From positions 70,483 to 105,921 of the forward strand of contig JAAEZT010000013.1 in NCBI GenBank assembly GCA_018222765.1: a stretch of DNA of 35,439 nt, read 5' to 3'. A program made the position numbers and the translations under genes. Origin of the DNA: a bacterium (lineage in GTDB: Bacteria > Verrucomicrobiota > Verrucomicrobiia > Verrucomicrobiales > Akkermansiaceae). Positions 8,574 to 17,631 of this stretch are shown in pieces. The notes beneath the pieces were generated by a model. The model saw nothing but the letters and a program-made list of their open reading frames with translations, had not been told where the DNA came from and did no database searches. The number at the start of each line of letters is the position of its first letter. The first letter of the stretch is position 1.

Positions 8574-10526
8574 ATGGAGCTCCACGCGGCACTACACCAA
8601 TATTTTGGCCACGACACTTTTCGTGATGGCCAGCAAGAGGTCATCGAGTCCCTCTTGGACGGGCGTTGCTCGCTGGCCGTTTTTCCCACCGGAGGAGGCA
8701 AATCGATTTGCTACCAGCTCCCCGCCCTTTTACTCGACGGAATCACACTGGTCGTCTCTCCGCTCATCGCCCTGATGAAAGACCAGGTCGACAGCCTGCA
8801 ATCCCGCAATCTTCCGGCTGCCCGACTGGACTCAACCCTCAGCGCAGAGGAAACCCGCGCACTCTATCAGAATCTGGATTCAAATAAGATTAAACTTCTC
8901 TATGTCGCACCCGAACGTCTCGCCAATGAGAAATTTCGCCATCGTCTGGAAAAACTCACCATCTCGCTTCTTGCCATCGATGAAGCACACTGCATTTCGG
9001 AATGGGGACATAACTTCCGGCCCGACTACCTCAAACTCACCCGCTTCACCCAAGAGCTTCGGGTTGAGCGGGTTCTCTGCCTCACGGCAACAGCGACACC
9101 GCAGGTTTCTAAAGACATTTGCGACCACTTCCAAATCTCCCCGAACGATCACCATCAACTGACCTTTTACCGACCCAACCTCCAACTTTCGGTCACCCCT
9201 CTCGCAGATTCCGACCGCAGGAATCACCTTCTTGAAAGACTCAAAAACTCTCCTAACCAGGCCACCATCATCTACACCACCCTGCAATTTGGCGCGGAAT
9301 CCCTCGCGAGTTTCCTCAACAAAAACGGCCTTACCGCCCGCCCCTACCATGCTGGTTTGAGACCGGAAGTACGCTCCGAAATCCAAGAGCAATTCATGTC
9401 CGGGGAAACCCCTGTCATTTGCGCTACCATCGCCTTCGGCATGGGCATCGACAAAGCAAACATCCGGGCCATCTATCACTACAACCTCCCCAAATCCCTC
9501 GAAAATTACACCCAGGAAATCGGACGGGCCGGACGGGATGGCGCGACCGCCCATTGCGAACTCCTCGCATGTCGCGACGACCTAAGAGTCTTGGAAAATT
9601 TCACCTATGGAGATACTCCCCAACCCGATGCCCTCCGCTCCATTCTCAGGATCCTCCTAGAGCAGAAAGGTGAATTTGACATCTCAATTTTCGAACTCTC
9701 GCGGGCCCACGACATTCGTCCCCTGGTCATCAACACTCTCTTAACCTACCTCGAAATCGAAGGCCACCTCGCCGCTACCTCGCCATTCTACGCCAGCTAC
9801 AAAGTGCGCTTCAATCGATCACGGGAACATCTCCTCGCAGGTTGCGATTCGACACAAAAGACCCTTCTCGAAATTCTTTTCCCACCTGCAAAGAATGACA
9901 ACTGGTGGCGGGAAATCGATCCCGGCGAAGCTGCAGACGCCAGCGGAAAAACCAGAAAGGAAATCTCTCAAATCCTCACCGAACTTGAGGATCTTGGCGA
10001 TCTCATCGTCAAACCTTCCAAGGTCAGACAGGGCTATCGTCTTCTCAAAAAACCGGATTCCCTATCCAGACTCACCGATCGCTTGATTCAGCTCTTCCAA
10101 CAAAGGGAAACATCGGACCTCGCCCGCCTGCAAAACGTCGTCAAGCAGGCACTTTCTCCCGACTGTCTCTACCAATCCCTCCTCTCCCATTTTGGAGAAG
10201 AAATGGAACCCTGCGGGCAATGCTCCCGTTGTCGAGGAGATCGTCCGCCGGACAAGCTCCCCGCCACCGGAACACCCGATCCATCCAGCGAAGATCTCAC
10301 CATCATTCAAGAACTCATCCGTCAAAAACATCCCGGCCTGCGTACACCACGTCAACTTGCTCGCTTCCTCTGCGGCATGACTTCTCCGGCAACCAGCTAC
10401 TATTGGTATCTCCCCGAGGGAGCGAGAAAGAAAGAACGCATTACCAGCCACAATGCCTACGCCCTCCTGGAAACCCATAGGTTCCAGGACATCCTATCGC
10501 TTTGTGAAAGCCTCATCATCCCATAA
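8574..10526 (+). CDS. recQ: RecQ-family ATP-dependent DNA helicase
   Basis: A 3'-5' superfamily 2 helicase used in recombination and repair. In 650 residues: motif 0/Q region near 10-20, Walker A PTGGGKS at 38-44, DEAHCISEWGH at about 136-146, SPLIALMKDQ, LTATATP, and motif VI QEIGRAGRDG. A cysteine cluster CGQCSRC with an earlier Cys resembles the RecQ zinc site, but it lies near residue 550. It comes after a winged-helix-like stretch and not directly after the helicase core as in E. coli RecQ. An ~80-residue C-terminal region follows, with no clear HRDC domain. ATG 8574 was chosen because the family alignment begins there. An AGGAGG at 8537-8542 is too far upstream to serve it. Confidence 0.93.
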   Translation: MELHAALHQYFGHDTFRDGQQEVIESLLDGRCSLAVFPTGGGKSICYQLPALLLDGITLVVSPLIALMKDQVDSLQSRNLPAARLDSTLSAEETRALYQNLDSNKIKLLYVAPERLANEKFRHRLEKLTISLLAIDEAHCISEWGHNFRPDYLKLTRFTQELRVERVLCLTATATPQVSKDICDHFQISPNDHHQLTFYRPNLQLSVTPLADSDRRNHLLERLKNSPNQATIIYTTLQFGAESLASFLNKNGLTARPYHAGLRPEVRSEIQEQFMSGETPVICATIAFGMGIDKANIRAIYHYNLPKSLENYTQEIGRAGRDGATAHCELLACRDDLRVLENFTYGDTPQPDALRSILRILLEQKGEFDISIFELSRAHDIRPLVINTLLTYLEIEGHLAATSPFYASYKVRFNRSREHLLAGCDSTQKTLLEILFPPAKNDNWWREIDPGEAADASGKTRKEISQILTELEDLGDLIVKPSKVRQGYRLLKKPDSLSRLTDRLIQLFQQRETSDLARLQNVVKQALSPDCLYQSLLSHFGEEMEPCGQCSRCRGDRPPDKLPATGTPDPSSEDLTIIQELIRQKHPGLRTPRQLARFLCGMTSPATSYYWYLPEGARKKERITSHNAYALLETHRFQDILSLCESLIIP

Positions 10527-10531
10527 AAAAA

Positions 10532-10560
10532 CGCATCCTCCCCAGAGGATGCGCTTTAAA
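10532..10560. terminator. Intrinsic terminator between convergent recQ and gspD
   Basis: A perfect 9-bp stem CGCATCCTC/GAGGATGCG with a CCCA loop (10532-10553). On the minus strand it is followed by seven T residues, so it ends the gspG-to-gspD operon. On the plus strand it is followed by CTTTAAAA, a weaker tract that may also stop recQ transcripts. Confidence 0.85.
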
Positions 10561-10574
10561 ATGTATTCGCCGAA

Positions 10575-12953
10575 TTAGCGGGAGCCGGGACGGCCTGACC
10601 TCCGCTTAATCAATGGCTTCTTCTTAACCGGTGCCGGAGTCGTCTCCTCGGACGCCGGAGCATCTAAAGCTTGCTGACCGGGTGTTTCTTGAGGCATCGT
10701 GTCAGTTTCGGGAAGCATGGACGCCGGAAATGCCGCAGCAGCATTACTGGCATTCTCCGAAGTATTCTCATAACGTTCACGATAGGCGACCATCTCGTCT
10801 GTGCCGGGAATAATCTGAGGTCTAATCATAATGATCAACTCACTCCGGGATTTCGTTTCACTATCGAATCCAAATAACCTTCCAATCCCAGGAATCCGGC
10901 TCAGGACCGGAACCCCATCTTTGGTCTCTCCGGTATCTTCGGTAATGAGTCCACCCAGAACTACCGCCGAGCCATCTTGCACCGTGACCGAAGTCGTAAG
11001 CTCCTCGGTGCTAATATCTGGAACTTCCAATTCGCCAATCCGACGAATCTGTCCCACACCATCTTTCACGATGGAAATTTCAAGCGTCACCTCATCATCT
11101 GAGTTGATCAACGGTTGAATCTCAAGCTCCAGAACAACATCACGATACTCAACGTTGGTAGTCGACCCATTGACATTTCCGCCAGTGAAGGTGCTGGAGG
11201 GCACGGCAATTCGTTGACCTGAGGAAAGATTAGCAACCCGGTTATTTCGAGTCATTAGAATCGTGCGATTGAGGGTTCGGAAGTTGGTATTACTTTCAAG
11301 GGCATTGACGAAGACCCCTAGATCATCTCCGATCAAGCCATAGAGTGCGACTCCCTGACCTTCCGATCCACGTGCAGCCAACAAGTTACTCATGCTATTG
11401 AGGGTACCGGGATCAATCACCGAAGGAACCCCAAACGAGGTACTCCCGGCAGCTGAAAACCCTGCCCCACTGTCCTTGAGAATCTGAGCCAAATCGATTC
11501 CGAAGTTGTGTTGATCTGACAGACCATAACTTCCCACCACTGCGGAAAGCGCAACCTGTTGGGACGCAACATCAAGGTCCCGCACGAGATTCCCAATAAG
11601 TTCAATATGATGTGGCGGACCATTTACAATGATACTATTCGAAACGTTATCTCCAACCAGGTGGGTCTTTCCGATCAAGAGCGACTCCGGAGCTGTCGGA
11701 ATGTCCTGAGCTTGAATATTGGTCCGGCTGCCGCCTCCACCAGCTCCGCCCGTTGTGCTGTTCCGACTTGAAGAATTGGTCTGGGTGCTTCGGCTGTTAT
11801 TCGTCTGGGTTGTGCGACTGCTATTCGCCCTCCCCGTTGATGACCCGGAATTCTCGCTGAGAGTAGCCGTAATGGCATCCTGGGCAGCTTGTAAAAATTC
11901 CCCCACCCGAACATAACGAAGTTTGAAGACCGCGCTATTTTTATGGCTACTGGCAATATCAAAATTCTTCACCAAGGCCTCCACTGAAATCAACTCGGCC
12001 GGACGCCCGACGAGTAGAATTCGATTGGTGCGACTATCAGGAATAATCTTGATGGGAATATCCTCGCCGGCACCAACAACACCGGTGGTTCCGGGCGCCG
12101 GCGGCGTATTGGTCCGGGTAGTTCTCGTGGTCGAACGATTACTTCCCTGCTCGTTGTAGATTTCATTGAGTCGTTCTGCAATTTCATCAACATCAGCAAA
12201 AACAACTTCAACCCAGCGTTCCCCAATGGGGCTACTCACATCAATGTCCTTTTTAATCTTAATCAACTGCCTAATGAGAGCTGAGTTCTCGGTGATCAAA
12301 AGTGACGACGCATTGGTCACGGCGGAAATTTTTCCTGAAGCGCTTAATTGCCCCACGGCCGACTGAAAAATCTTCTCAGCTTCCTCCGGCTTGAGGTGAT
12401 CAAAGAACATCTTGTAGGTCACCAACTGATCTTCGGTGGGGAGGTCGAGAGGGTCAGTAATATATGCCATCGGAACATTCCCCGGGTTAGTGATCGGTCC
12501 CGAAGGCATCAGTCGGACCAACTCCGGGTCCAGAGGATCCGGAAGAATCGCCAGCCCTTCCATCAAGAGAGCCATTTTAAGCAATTTGGCAACATCCCCA
12601 TTGGTCAGAGGACCACGTTGGACGAAGAACACTTCGGCCTGGGAGGCCTGGGAACTCATGATAACCCGTTTTCCGGTGTGGTCTTCGTATAGCTGTGCCG
12701 CTTCCAGCCCGGTCAGGACAGGATGCTCAAGCGCAGCCCCTTCGGGTACGACAATGGCATCAGGATCGAGATTCTTGGCACGGGCCGCCACTGCACCGGG
12801 CAATGCCGGCTTAATCTCCGGAACGGGAGCCGGGACAGCAGGAGCAACCGGAGGCACAGGAGCACCCGGAGGCACAGGCGCATCAGGCACGGGAGGTTCC
12901 TGGGCCGAAGCGATGAGAGTCAGGCCAATTAAGGCAGTCAGGGAATATTTCAT
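10575..12953 (-). CDS. gspD: Type II secretion secretin GspD
   Basis: Outer-membrane multimeric channel of the type II secretion system. The 792 residues begin with a signal peptide (MKYSLTALIGLTLIASA, cut before QEPP), then a Pro/Ala-rich stretch to about 55. N0-N3 type repeats follow (for example WVEVVFADVDEIAERLNEIY), and then the C-terminal secretin domain with VPVLSRIPGIGRLFGFDSET and SELIIMIRPQI near the end. The N2 and N3 modules carry low-complexity Ser/Thr/Asn/Arg/Gly loops, common in GspD but long here. A Pro/Lys-rich tail after the secretin domain (PVKKKPLIKRRSGRPG) might bind the wall or a partner. It is the last gene of the operon, ending at a terminator. Confidence 0.95.
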   Translation of the reverse strand: MKYSLTALIGLTLIASAQEPPVPDAPVPPGAPVPPVAPAVPAPVPEIKPALPGAVAARAKNLDPDAIVVPEGAALEHPVLTGLEAAQLYEDHTGKRVIMSSQASQAEVFFVQRGPLTNGDVAKLLKMALLMEGLAILPDPLDPELVRLMPSGPITNPGNVPMAYITDPLDLPTEDQLVTYKMFFDHLKPEEAEKIFQSAVGQLSASGKISAVTNASSLLITENSALIRQLIKIKKDIDVSSPIGERWVEVVFADVDEIAERLNEIYNEQGSNRSTTRTTRTNTPPAPGTTGVVGAGEDIPIKIIPDSRTNRILLVGRPAELISVEALVKNFDIASSHKNSAVFKLRYVRVGEFLQAAQDAITATLSENSGSSTGRANSSRTTQTNNSRSTQTNSSSRNSTTGGAGGGGSRTNIQAQDIPTAPESLLIGKTHLVGDNVSNSIIVNGPPHHIELIGNLVRDLDVASQQVALSAVVGSYGLSDQHNFGIDLAQILKDSGAGFSAAGSTSFGVPSVIDPGTLNSMSNLLAARGSEGQGVALYGLIGDDLGVFVNALESNTNFRTLNRTILMTRNNRVANLSSGQRIAVPSSTFTGGNVNGSTTNVEYRDVVLELEIQPLINSDDEVTLEISIVKDGVGQIRRIGELEVPDISTEELTTSVTVQDGSAVVLGGLITEDTGETKDGVPVLSRIPGIGRLFGFDSETKSRSELIIMIRPQIIPGTDEMVAYRERYENTSENASNAAAAFPASMLPETDTMPQETPGQQALDAPASEETTPAPVKKKPLIKRRSGRPGSR

Positions 12954-12986
12954 ACGATAAAGTGATTAGGTAAATGATTGGGCTCC

Positions 12987-13625
12987 TTATTTAGGTCGGG
13001 GCACGTAGCGCACACGGCTTTTCTTGGGTGGTGTCGAGGTTCCCTTTGTCCCGGTTGAGCTCGTGGTTGGTTTTGAACCGGGAGCAGAGGGAGGACTTGG
13101 TTTCCCAGTGCTCTTACTTGGAGTGCGGGACCCACCGGGGATCGGCGGTTTACTTTGGCTCGTCGATCCCGGACGCGGTGGCTGCTTGCTGCTGGTCTTG
13201 GAGCTCTTGCTCGGGCCGGCAGCCCGCTTCACCACGAGGAATTTAGGGTCATATTGCACCCAGCCTCGATGCGGACCTTTTTGAAGATGCACCTCGGTAT
13301 TGAGGAAACTTCGGGCCATCTTAACCTCGAGAATCGCAAAACCCAATTCGTTGGCATCCGAGCCTGGAATCTCCACCCGCTGAGCACGGTCCTTGGAATT
13401 TACCACGGTAACAATCTGGCTGTCCTTATATTTCCGAACACCCATAAGCACCCAGTCTTCGAGGTCGTTCTTAACTTCTTCCTTCTCCTCCACCGGCGGA
13501 GGATCGGTGAAGGGAGAATTTCTCCAGAGGTCATAATAACGGCTGGGGATATAAGTCTCCGGCGGTTCATCGGCCTGGAGAGTGGCTGCAGTCACGGCGC
13601 AAAAGAGAAAGATGAGAAGTTTCAT
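12987..13625 (-). CDS. Exported GspC/PilP-like protein of the secretion operon (tentative)
   Basis: Not recognised by strong similarity. The 212 residues start with a signal or anchor peptide (MKLLIFLFCAVTAATLQA). A folded part of about 55-132 has the pattern of the GspC/PilP homology region: DWVLMGV, a VTVVNSKD strand, a short EIPG turn, and AILEVKMAR before a final strand. A 79-residue Pro/Ser/Thr/Lys-rich, probably disordered basic tail follows. It sits between the GspM-like gene (4 bases upstream) and gspD, where gspC or pilP often lies. The start was set at ATG 13625, not at the upstream in-frame start at 13688, because it places the signal peptide first. Role as the inner-membrane link to GspD is inference. 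Confidence 0.7.
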   Translation of the reverse strand: MKLLIFLFCAVTAATLQADEPPETYIPSRYYDLWRNSPFTDPPPVEEKEEVKNDLEDWVLMGVRKYKDSQIVTVVNSKDRAQRVEIPGSDANELGFAILEVKMARSFLNTEVHLQKGPHRGWVQYDPKFLVVKRAAGPSKSSKTSSKQPPRPGSTSQSKPPIPGGSRTPSKSTGKPSPPSAPGSKPTTSSTGTKGTSTPPKKSRVRYVPRPK

Positions 13626-13629
13626 GGGA

Positions 13630-14169
13630 TTATACAGGATTATTAGGAGCGGCGAGGATGATGAATTTCTCCACCTCCACTTCGACATCGATACGGGTCA
13701 GATCGTTGGTCTGAGGCTTCATGATCAATCGAGTGATGACTTGAAACTGGCGGGGTTGGTGCACACTCATAATCCACTGCTGAACCTGTTGCTCCATTCC
13801 GGTGAGCTTGTATTTCACCCGAACGCGGGTGTAGTAAGGGCCCTCGACATGAGGTAGAAATCCTTCATCACGGGTGGTCAAGCCCCGCGCATCCGCCTGC
13901 TTTCGCATGAAGGTCTGAAGCTTGGATTGGGCTTCGGCGTATGTTGTGGGTTTTCCTTCGCTGTTTTCCAGCCAATTCATCGATTTCTGCCACCGATCAC
14001 TCTGTTTTAGATTCCCTTCAGCCCTTTTATACTCGCGCTCCAAGGTCGACACCCTGGCGTTGGTGGCAGCAATTTTCGGAGCATACAACTTTTTATAGCC
14101 CAGCACATTCAACACCAAAAACAAGGTGCCACAGAGGAGAATGAGGAGGTTCTTTTCGCGAGGTGTCAT
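13630..14169 (-). CDS. GspM/PilO-like inner-membrane assembly protein
   Basis: 179 residues with one N-terminal membrane helix (about 8-26), a coiled-coil-prone stretch (about 34-62) and a periplasmic alpha/beta domain. This is the layout of GspM and PilO, which form the inner-membrane assembly platform with GspL/PilN. Sequence similarity to model GspM is low, and the assignment rests on size, topology and place between the GspL-like gene and the GspC-like gene. The gap to the GspL-like stop is 12 bases. Confidence 0.7.
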   Translation of the reverse strand: MTPREKNLLILLCGTLFLVLNVLGYKKLYAPKIAATNARVSTLEREYKRAEGNLKQSDRWQKSMNWLENSEGKPTTYAEAQSKLQTFMRKQADARGLTTRDEGFLPHVEGPYYTRVRVKYKLTGMEQQVQQWIMSVHQPRQFQVITRLIMKPQTNDLTRIDVEVEVEKFIILAAPNNPV

Positions 14170-14181
14170 TTGATAAATCCG

Positions 14182-15474
14182 TTAGTTTTGAACTTCTGCT
14201 GTATAGATAAAGCTCCAGTCACCATTTCTTGTCTTCGTTGGTGTCTGCATTATCCATTTAAAATCCTCAAGATCGGCAGCTTTGATCAAGCTGTCATTGT
14301 ATTCGCCAATCGGAGCGTTCTCGGGAGCCTGGCCTTTGACCGTAACTTCCCGGATCATTTGCCGCCCCCCATCGACATCCTTGAACTGATTGATCACCTC
14401 CACATGTGTCAAACGAACATTGCGCTCGGTCTTGGTATTAGGCAAAGCCTTGTAGATCCTGAAAAGAACCTCATATGGGTAAAATTCATTTTCGACCACC
14501 GGCGCGAGTTCATCCCACTTATCTTGGTGCACCTGTAGTTTAAGGGCCTCAGGTCCCAGGGATGTTACCTTTTTCTGCGCGACCATTACCTTTTCCTCAG
14601 CCGACTTGAGATTGAAGAACAAGAAACCGATCAAGCCCACATAGGCAATCACCGCAGCCGCGACCATGAGATTGCGGTTCCGCTGGTTCTTTTTCTCCAT
14701 CCGCTCGGCCCGGACATCAGCCGGGAGCAGACGGCTCGGCGGCGTGGGCCAACTCGGCGCGGGTTTCGGCGCACTGGAGGCGGAAAGTCCCAATCCACGC
14801 GAAAAACTCTCTAACTCCTCGGGTCGGGCATCGGTAGCCGATCCGTGCGACCAGACGATAACCTCATCAGGAAAAGGGTCCAACACGCCTTGAAGTTGCA
14901 ACTGGGTCAGCGCCAGACGCACGTCGCTCCCACCCCGCTCATCCAGGCGGTCGCCAGAAAAGCACTGAAAATAAAGAACCCCACTCGGCCGACCGATCGC
15001 AAAGACCCATCGTCCCAATTCACGCCAAACAACCACTTTTCCCTCGGGGAGCGGAAGACACCGCGGCGAAAGATCAAAAGCTTGCGGGCTCCGGCGAGGC
15101 AGCTGGCCTTCCTGCGGCGGATTCAGAACCACCGCAGTGAGGAGAGTCTCTTCGCCAGACTTTCCATAAACGAAATGATCACTGAGCTGGCCCCCATCGA
15201 GAGCGGGACGTGTCCCGTTTTTCTCTAAATGCATCATCGCGAGATCTTCCAGGATGGAAAGATCCTCGGTTTGAGCCTTGAAAGGCAAAGAAGACAACTG
15301 CCTTACTGGCAGCGCCATCTGCAGCGGTCCGGCAATCTTCTCAGTCACCTCCAAAGCCAACAAATGCTCGGTCGACACCTGCAGCTGAAAGCCCTCGGCG
15401 GCTGTCCCATTCCAAATCTCCCAACCTTCCGCTCCCGGGAGGAACAGACATAAGTCTCCTTTCTTCGCACTCAT
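14182..15474 (-). CDS. GspL-like inner-membrane assembly protein
   Basis: 430 residues arranged as a cytoplasmic domain (about 1-255), a Pro/Ser-rich linker with a basic patch, one transmembrane helix (about 269-289) and a periplasmic domain (about 290-430). This matches GspL, or a PilM-PilN fusion, which holds the GspE ATPase at the inner membrane. Its ATG overlaps the gspK stop (ATGA at 15471-15474), indicating translational coupling. Clear GspL motifs are not visible, so the family call depends on topology and operon position. Confidence 0.72.
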   Translation of the reverse strand: MSAKKGDLCLFLPGAEGWEIWNGTAAEGFQLQVSTEHLLALEVTEKIAGPLQMALPVRQLSSLPFKAQTEDLSILEDLAMMHLEKNGTRPALDGGQLSDHFVYGKSGEETLLTAVVLNPPQEGQLPRRSPQAFDLSPRCLPLPEGKVVVWRELGRWVFAIGRPSGVLYFQCFSGDRLDERGGSDVRLALTQLQLQGVLDPFPDEVIVWSHGSATDARPEELESFSRGLGLSASSAPKPAPSWPTPPSRLLPADVRAERMEKKNQRNRNLMVAAAVIAYVGLIGFLFFNLKSAEEKVMVAQKKVTSLGPEALKLQVHQDKWDELAPVVENEFYPYEVLFRIYKALPNTKTERNVRLTHVEVINQFKDVDGGRQMIREVTVKGQAPENAPIGEYNDSLIKAADLEDFKWIMQTPTKTRNGDWSFIYTAEVQN

Positions 15475-16397
15475 TGAATTAATTCTTCTCTACGGTCCAA
15501 AATTGTCGGTCGTCCGTTGCTTCGGTTCTGAATGATCAGAACGATCTTACGTCTGACGCTTCCTGAAAAGCCGATACTTTCAATTCTCGTCACTTGTTCG
15601 GCTTGGGGGTTGAACCGGCCTCCAAATTGAGCCTGTTCATCGGGACTCATTCCCATCTGATTCATAAAATCGGCAGACCCTAATTTCTGATCATCTTCGG
15701 TCCGCCGAATACCATCCGGACCGTCGATGATTTCAACCAAGGCAATGGCCTCTTCAATATTTCCATCAGCTGCGATTGCAAGATACTCAGCTGGAGCCTC
15801 ATTGACATCCAATCCCCCGCTGCTCCAGACCGTAAACCAATCCCGCCAGCGTGGATTGGCCGCCTCGACGATTTCCATCCCACGGACCAACCTCATTTCG
15901 TCGAGATCATAAAAAGGACGGTTGAAGGGACGATTCAGAAACCCCTGCCCCTCATACCAGTCCACTTCCGCACCATTGAGCTGAATAGTATCGTCGCTAT
16001 CGATCCAATCCATCAAGGCGTCGGTGATTTCCGAAGACACATCTAGATCGATTCCCCAATGATCGAAGATTTGGCGCAACAGCAGCTTATCCTGGCTCAT
16101 CAAAATGAAATTGATGTTGAAGCGGCCACCTTCGGAACGAATTTGCGCATTAAAGCCACTTCCGTTTTCAAATCTCTGCCCGAGCATCTGATCCCAAACC
16201 TCCACCCTGGGATTTGCCGCAATTGCAATTCCCATCTCGGCATACTGTCGCGCTTCAATCCCAGCCACCTGCGAACTCACCACCTCCATCTGGTAACGTG
16301 CCACACGGAGCGACGCCACAATCGCCAACCCCATGACTGCCATGATCCAGAAGACCGCCACCATGGTGGCTCCACGCTTAAGTGATTTTTTTCTCAT
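15471..16397 (-). CDS. gspK: Type II secretion minor pseudopilin GspK
   Basis: 308 residues with a basic leader MRKKSLKRG and a hydrophobic helix beginning ATMVAVFWIMAVMG. The +5 Glu of other pseudopilins is absent, as is characteristic of GspK. The soluble domain shows ALMDWIDSDD and FYDLDEMRLVRGM, and later DVNEAPAEYLAIA, all typical of the GspK alpha domain with its helix-hairpin repeats. GspK caps the pseudopilus tip with GspI and GspJ. It overlaps both neighbours by 4 bases (ATGA), with gspJ upstream and the gspL-like gene downstream. Confidence 0.92.
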   Translation of the reverse strand: MRKKSLKRGATMVAVFWIMAVMGLAIVASLRVARYQMEVVSSQVAGIEARQYAEMGIAIAANPRVEVWDQMLGQRFENGSGFNAQIRSEGGRFNINFILMSQDKLLLRQIFDHWGIDLDVSSEITDALMDWIDSDDTIQLNGAEVDWYEGQGFLNRPFNRPFYDLDEMRLVRGMEIVEAANPRWRDWFTVWSSGGLDVNEAPAEYLAIAADGNIEEAIALVEIIDGPDGIRRTEDDQKLGSADFMNQMGMSPDEQAQFGGRFNPQAEQVTRIESIGFSGSVRRKIVLIIQNRSNGRPTILDRREELIQ

Positions 16398-17227
16398 CGT
16401 CCACCCCCCTTTCCGGCTGGTGGACCTGTCGGGCGCTTAGCCCGGTCAGATGCACTTCCCCCACGAGAACCTTCAGGATTCGGACGAGGGTTGGGACTGA
16501 TCGTTGCGCCACCGGCATTCGCTCCACTTTGCTGGGCAGCCGATCGCGCGCCATTTTGCAATTGGCGCATCCGTGTCACCGGACTCACCTTTGTCGGACA
16601 CCAAAACATCCGACGAATCACCTCTCCATTCTCACCGAACTGAGCCGTTAATTCAATGAAAGTCGGCAGCCTGTTCCTCACTTCCCATTCGTAGGGCCAT
16701 TCGTCGCGCTCCACATTCAGGTTTCGACCATCGAGGACGTTCCACTCAAAACGTGAAAGACCTTCGAGCAAGACAACTGAAGCGATCGGCTCGATTCCCC
16801 TCTCAGCAAGAGTTTCGTCGGTATCCAGAATCGGCTCATCAAAGTATTCGATAACAATATCCAAGCCATCCAAATCCTTGACCGTGATGATCCGCATCGC
16901 CTCTGCTGACATGGGAATTCCGCCCCAGTTGAATGACACCGGAGCATTCTGAAAAGTAAGCTCCGAGAGAAAAGGCTCGGATTCCGAAGTTGGAAGAAGA
17001 TCCATCCGACAGTTTCCCGGAAGTTCCTCGAAGTGCCTTTTCATCAGAGTGAAAAAAGCATCACGGGTAATCTCTTCACTCTGATGATCAACCATGGCCC
17101 GAGTCGACTTCACTGTCGCATCAGCGAGTTTGAAAATTGATCCCATCAACAGGCCCATAATGACCATGGACAACACGAGCTCCACCAGAGTGAAACCATT
17201 CCGGGAATATCGGGCGCTTCGCATCAT
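16394..17227 (-). CDS. gspJ: Type II secretion minor pseudopilin GspJ
   Basis: A prepilin with leader MMRSARYSRNG and cleavage before FTLVELVLSMVIMG (Glu at +5), 277 residues. The length and place between gspI and gspK fit GspJ of the pseudopilus tip. The C-terminal ~45 residues are Gly/Asn/Pro/Arg-rich and end in KGGGR, an unusual low-complexity tail. The start was set at ATG 17227, which overlaps the gspI stop as ATGATG. An upstream in-frame start at 17254 would lengthen the leader and lie inside gspI. Confidence 0.85.
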   Translation of the reverse strand: MMRSARYSRNGFTLVELVLSMVIMGLLMGSIFKLADATVKSTRAMVDHQSEEITRDAFFTLMKRHFEELPGNCRMDLLPTSESEPFLSELTFQNAPVSFNWGGIPMSAEAMRIITVKDLDGLDIVIEYFDEPILDTDETLAERGIEPIASVVLLEGLSRFEWNVLDGRNLNVERDEWPYEWEVRNRLPTFIELTAQFGENGEVIRRMFWCPTKVSPVTRMRQLQNGARSAAQQSGANAGGATISPNPRPNPEGSRGGSASDRAKRPTGPPAGKGGGR

Positions 17228-17631
17228 GGCTTGTAAAGCGGGAGGTAGCGCCAACCAACTGCGCTTTGCTCTTTCTCAATACCATCCAAGGTATAGCGGG
17301 CCGTTACCACCACCTCAAACATCTGCGTCAACTCGATCCCATCCTCGTTATATAGTTCCTCTATCGGCTCAATTACCGTAACTACCTCAATTCCCCGCTC
17401 ATAGTCAGCGACGATTTCTCCCTCCTCCAGAGTCGGGTAATACAAGGTCTCACGCAGCGCACTGTCGACAACCTTAGTAATGGCGATTTGCTCCTCTACC
17501 GCCATGGAGTTTCGGCGAAGAGCTTTGAGCGCTCCGGTGTAACCAACCGCCAGAATGGAAAAAACCATCAGACCCAACACCACCTCCATCAACATGAAGC
17601 CGCGTCTCTTCGAACTCAAACGCGTTTTCAT
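17224..17631 (-). CDS. gspI: Type II secretion minor pseudopilin GspI-like
   Basis: A 135-residue prepilin with leader MKTRLSSKRRG, cleaved before FMLMEVVLGLMVFSILAVG (Glu at +5). The short C-terminal domain fits GspI in size and position between the H-like and J genes. The stop overlaps the gspJ start and the ATG overlaps the upstream stop by 4 bases, so the four pseudopilin genes appear translationally coupled. Confidence 0.82.
   Translation of the reverse strand: MKTRLSSKRRGFMLMEVVLGLMVFSILAVGYTGALKALRRNSMAVEEQIAITKVVDSALRETLYYPTLEEGEIVADYERGIEVVTVIEPIEELYNEDGIELTQMFEVVVTARYTLDGIEKEQSAVGWRYLPLYKP

Noticed and set aside
8880-9554. A 224-codon minus-strand frame inside recQ
   Set aside because: It is antisense to the conserved helicase motifs and matches no family; it reflects codon bias.
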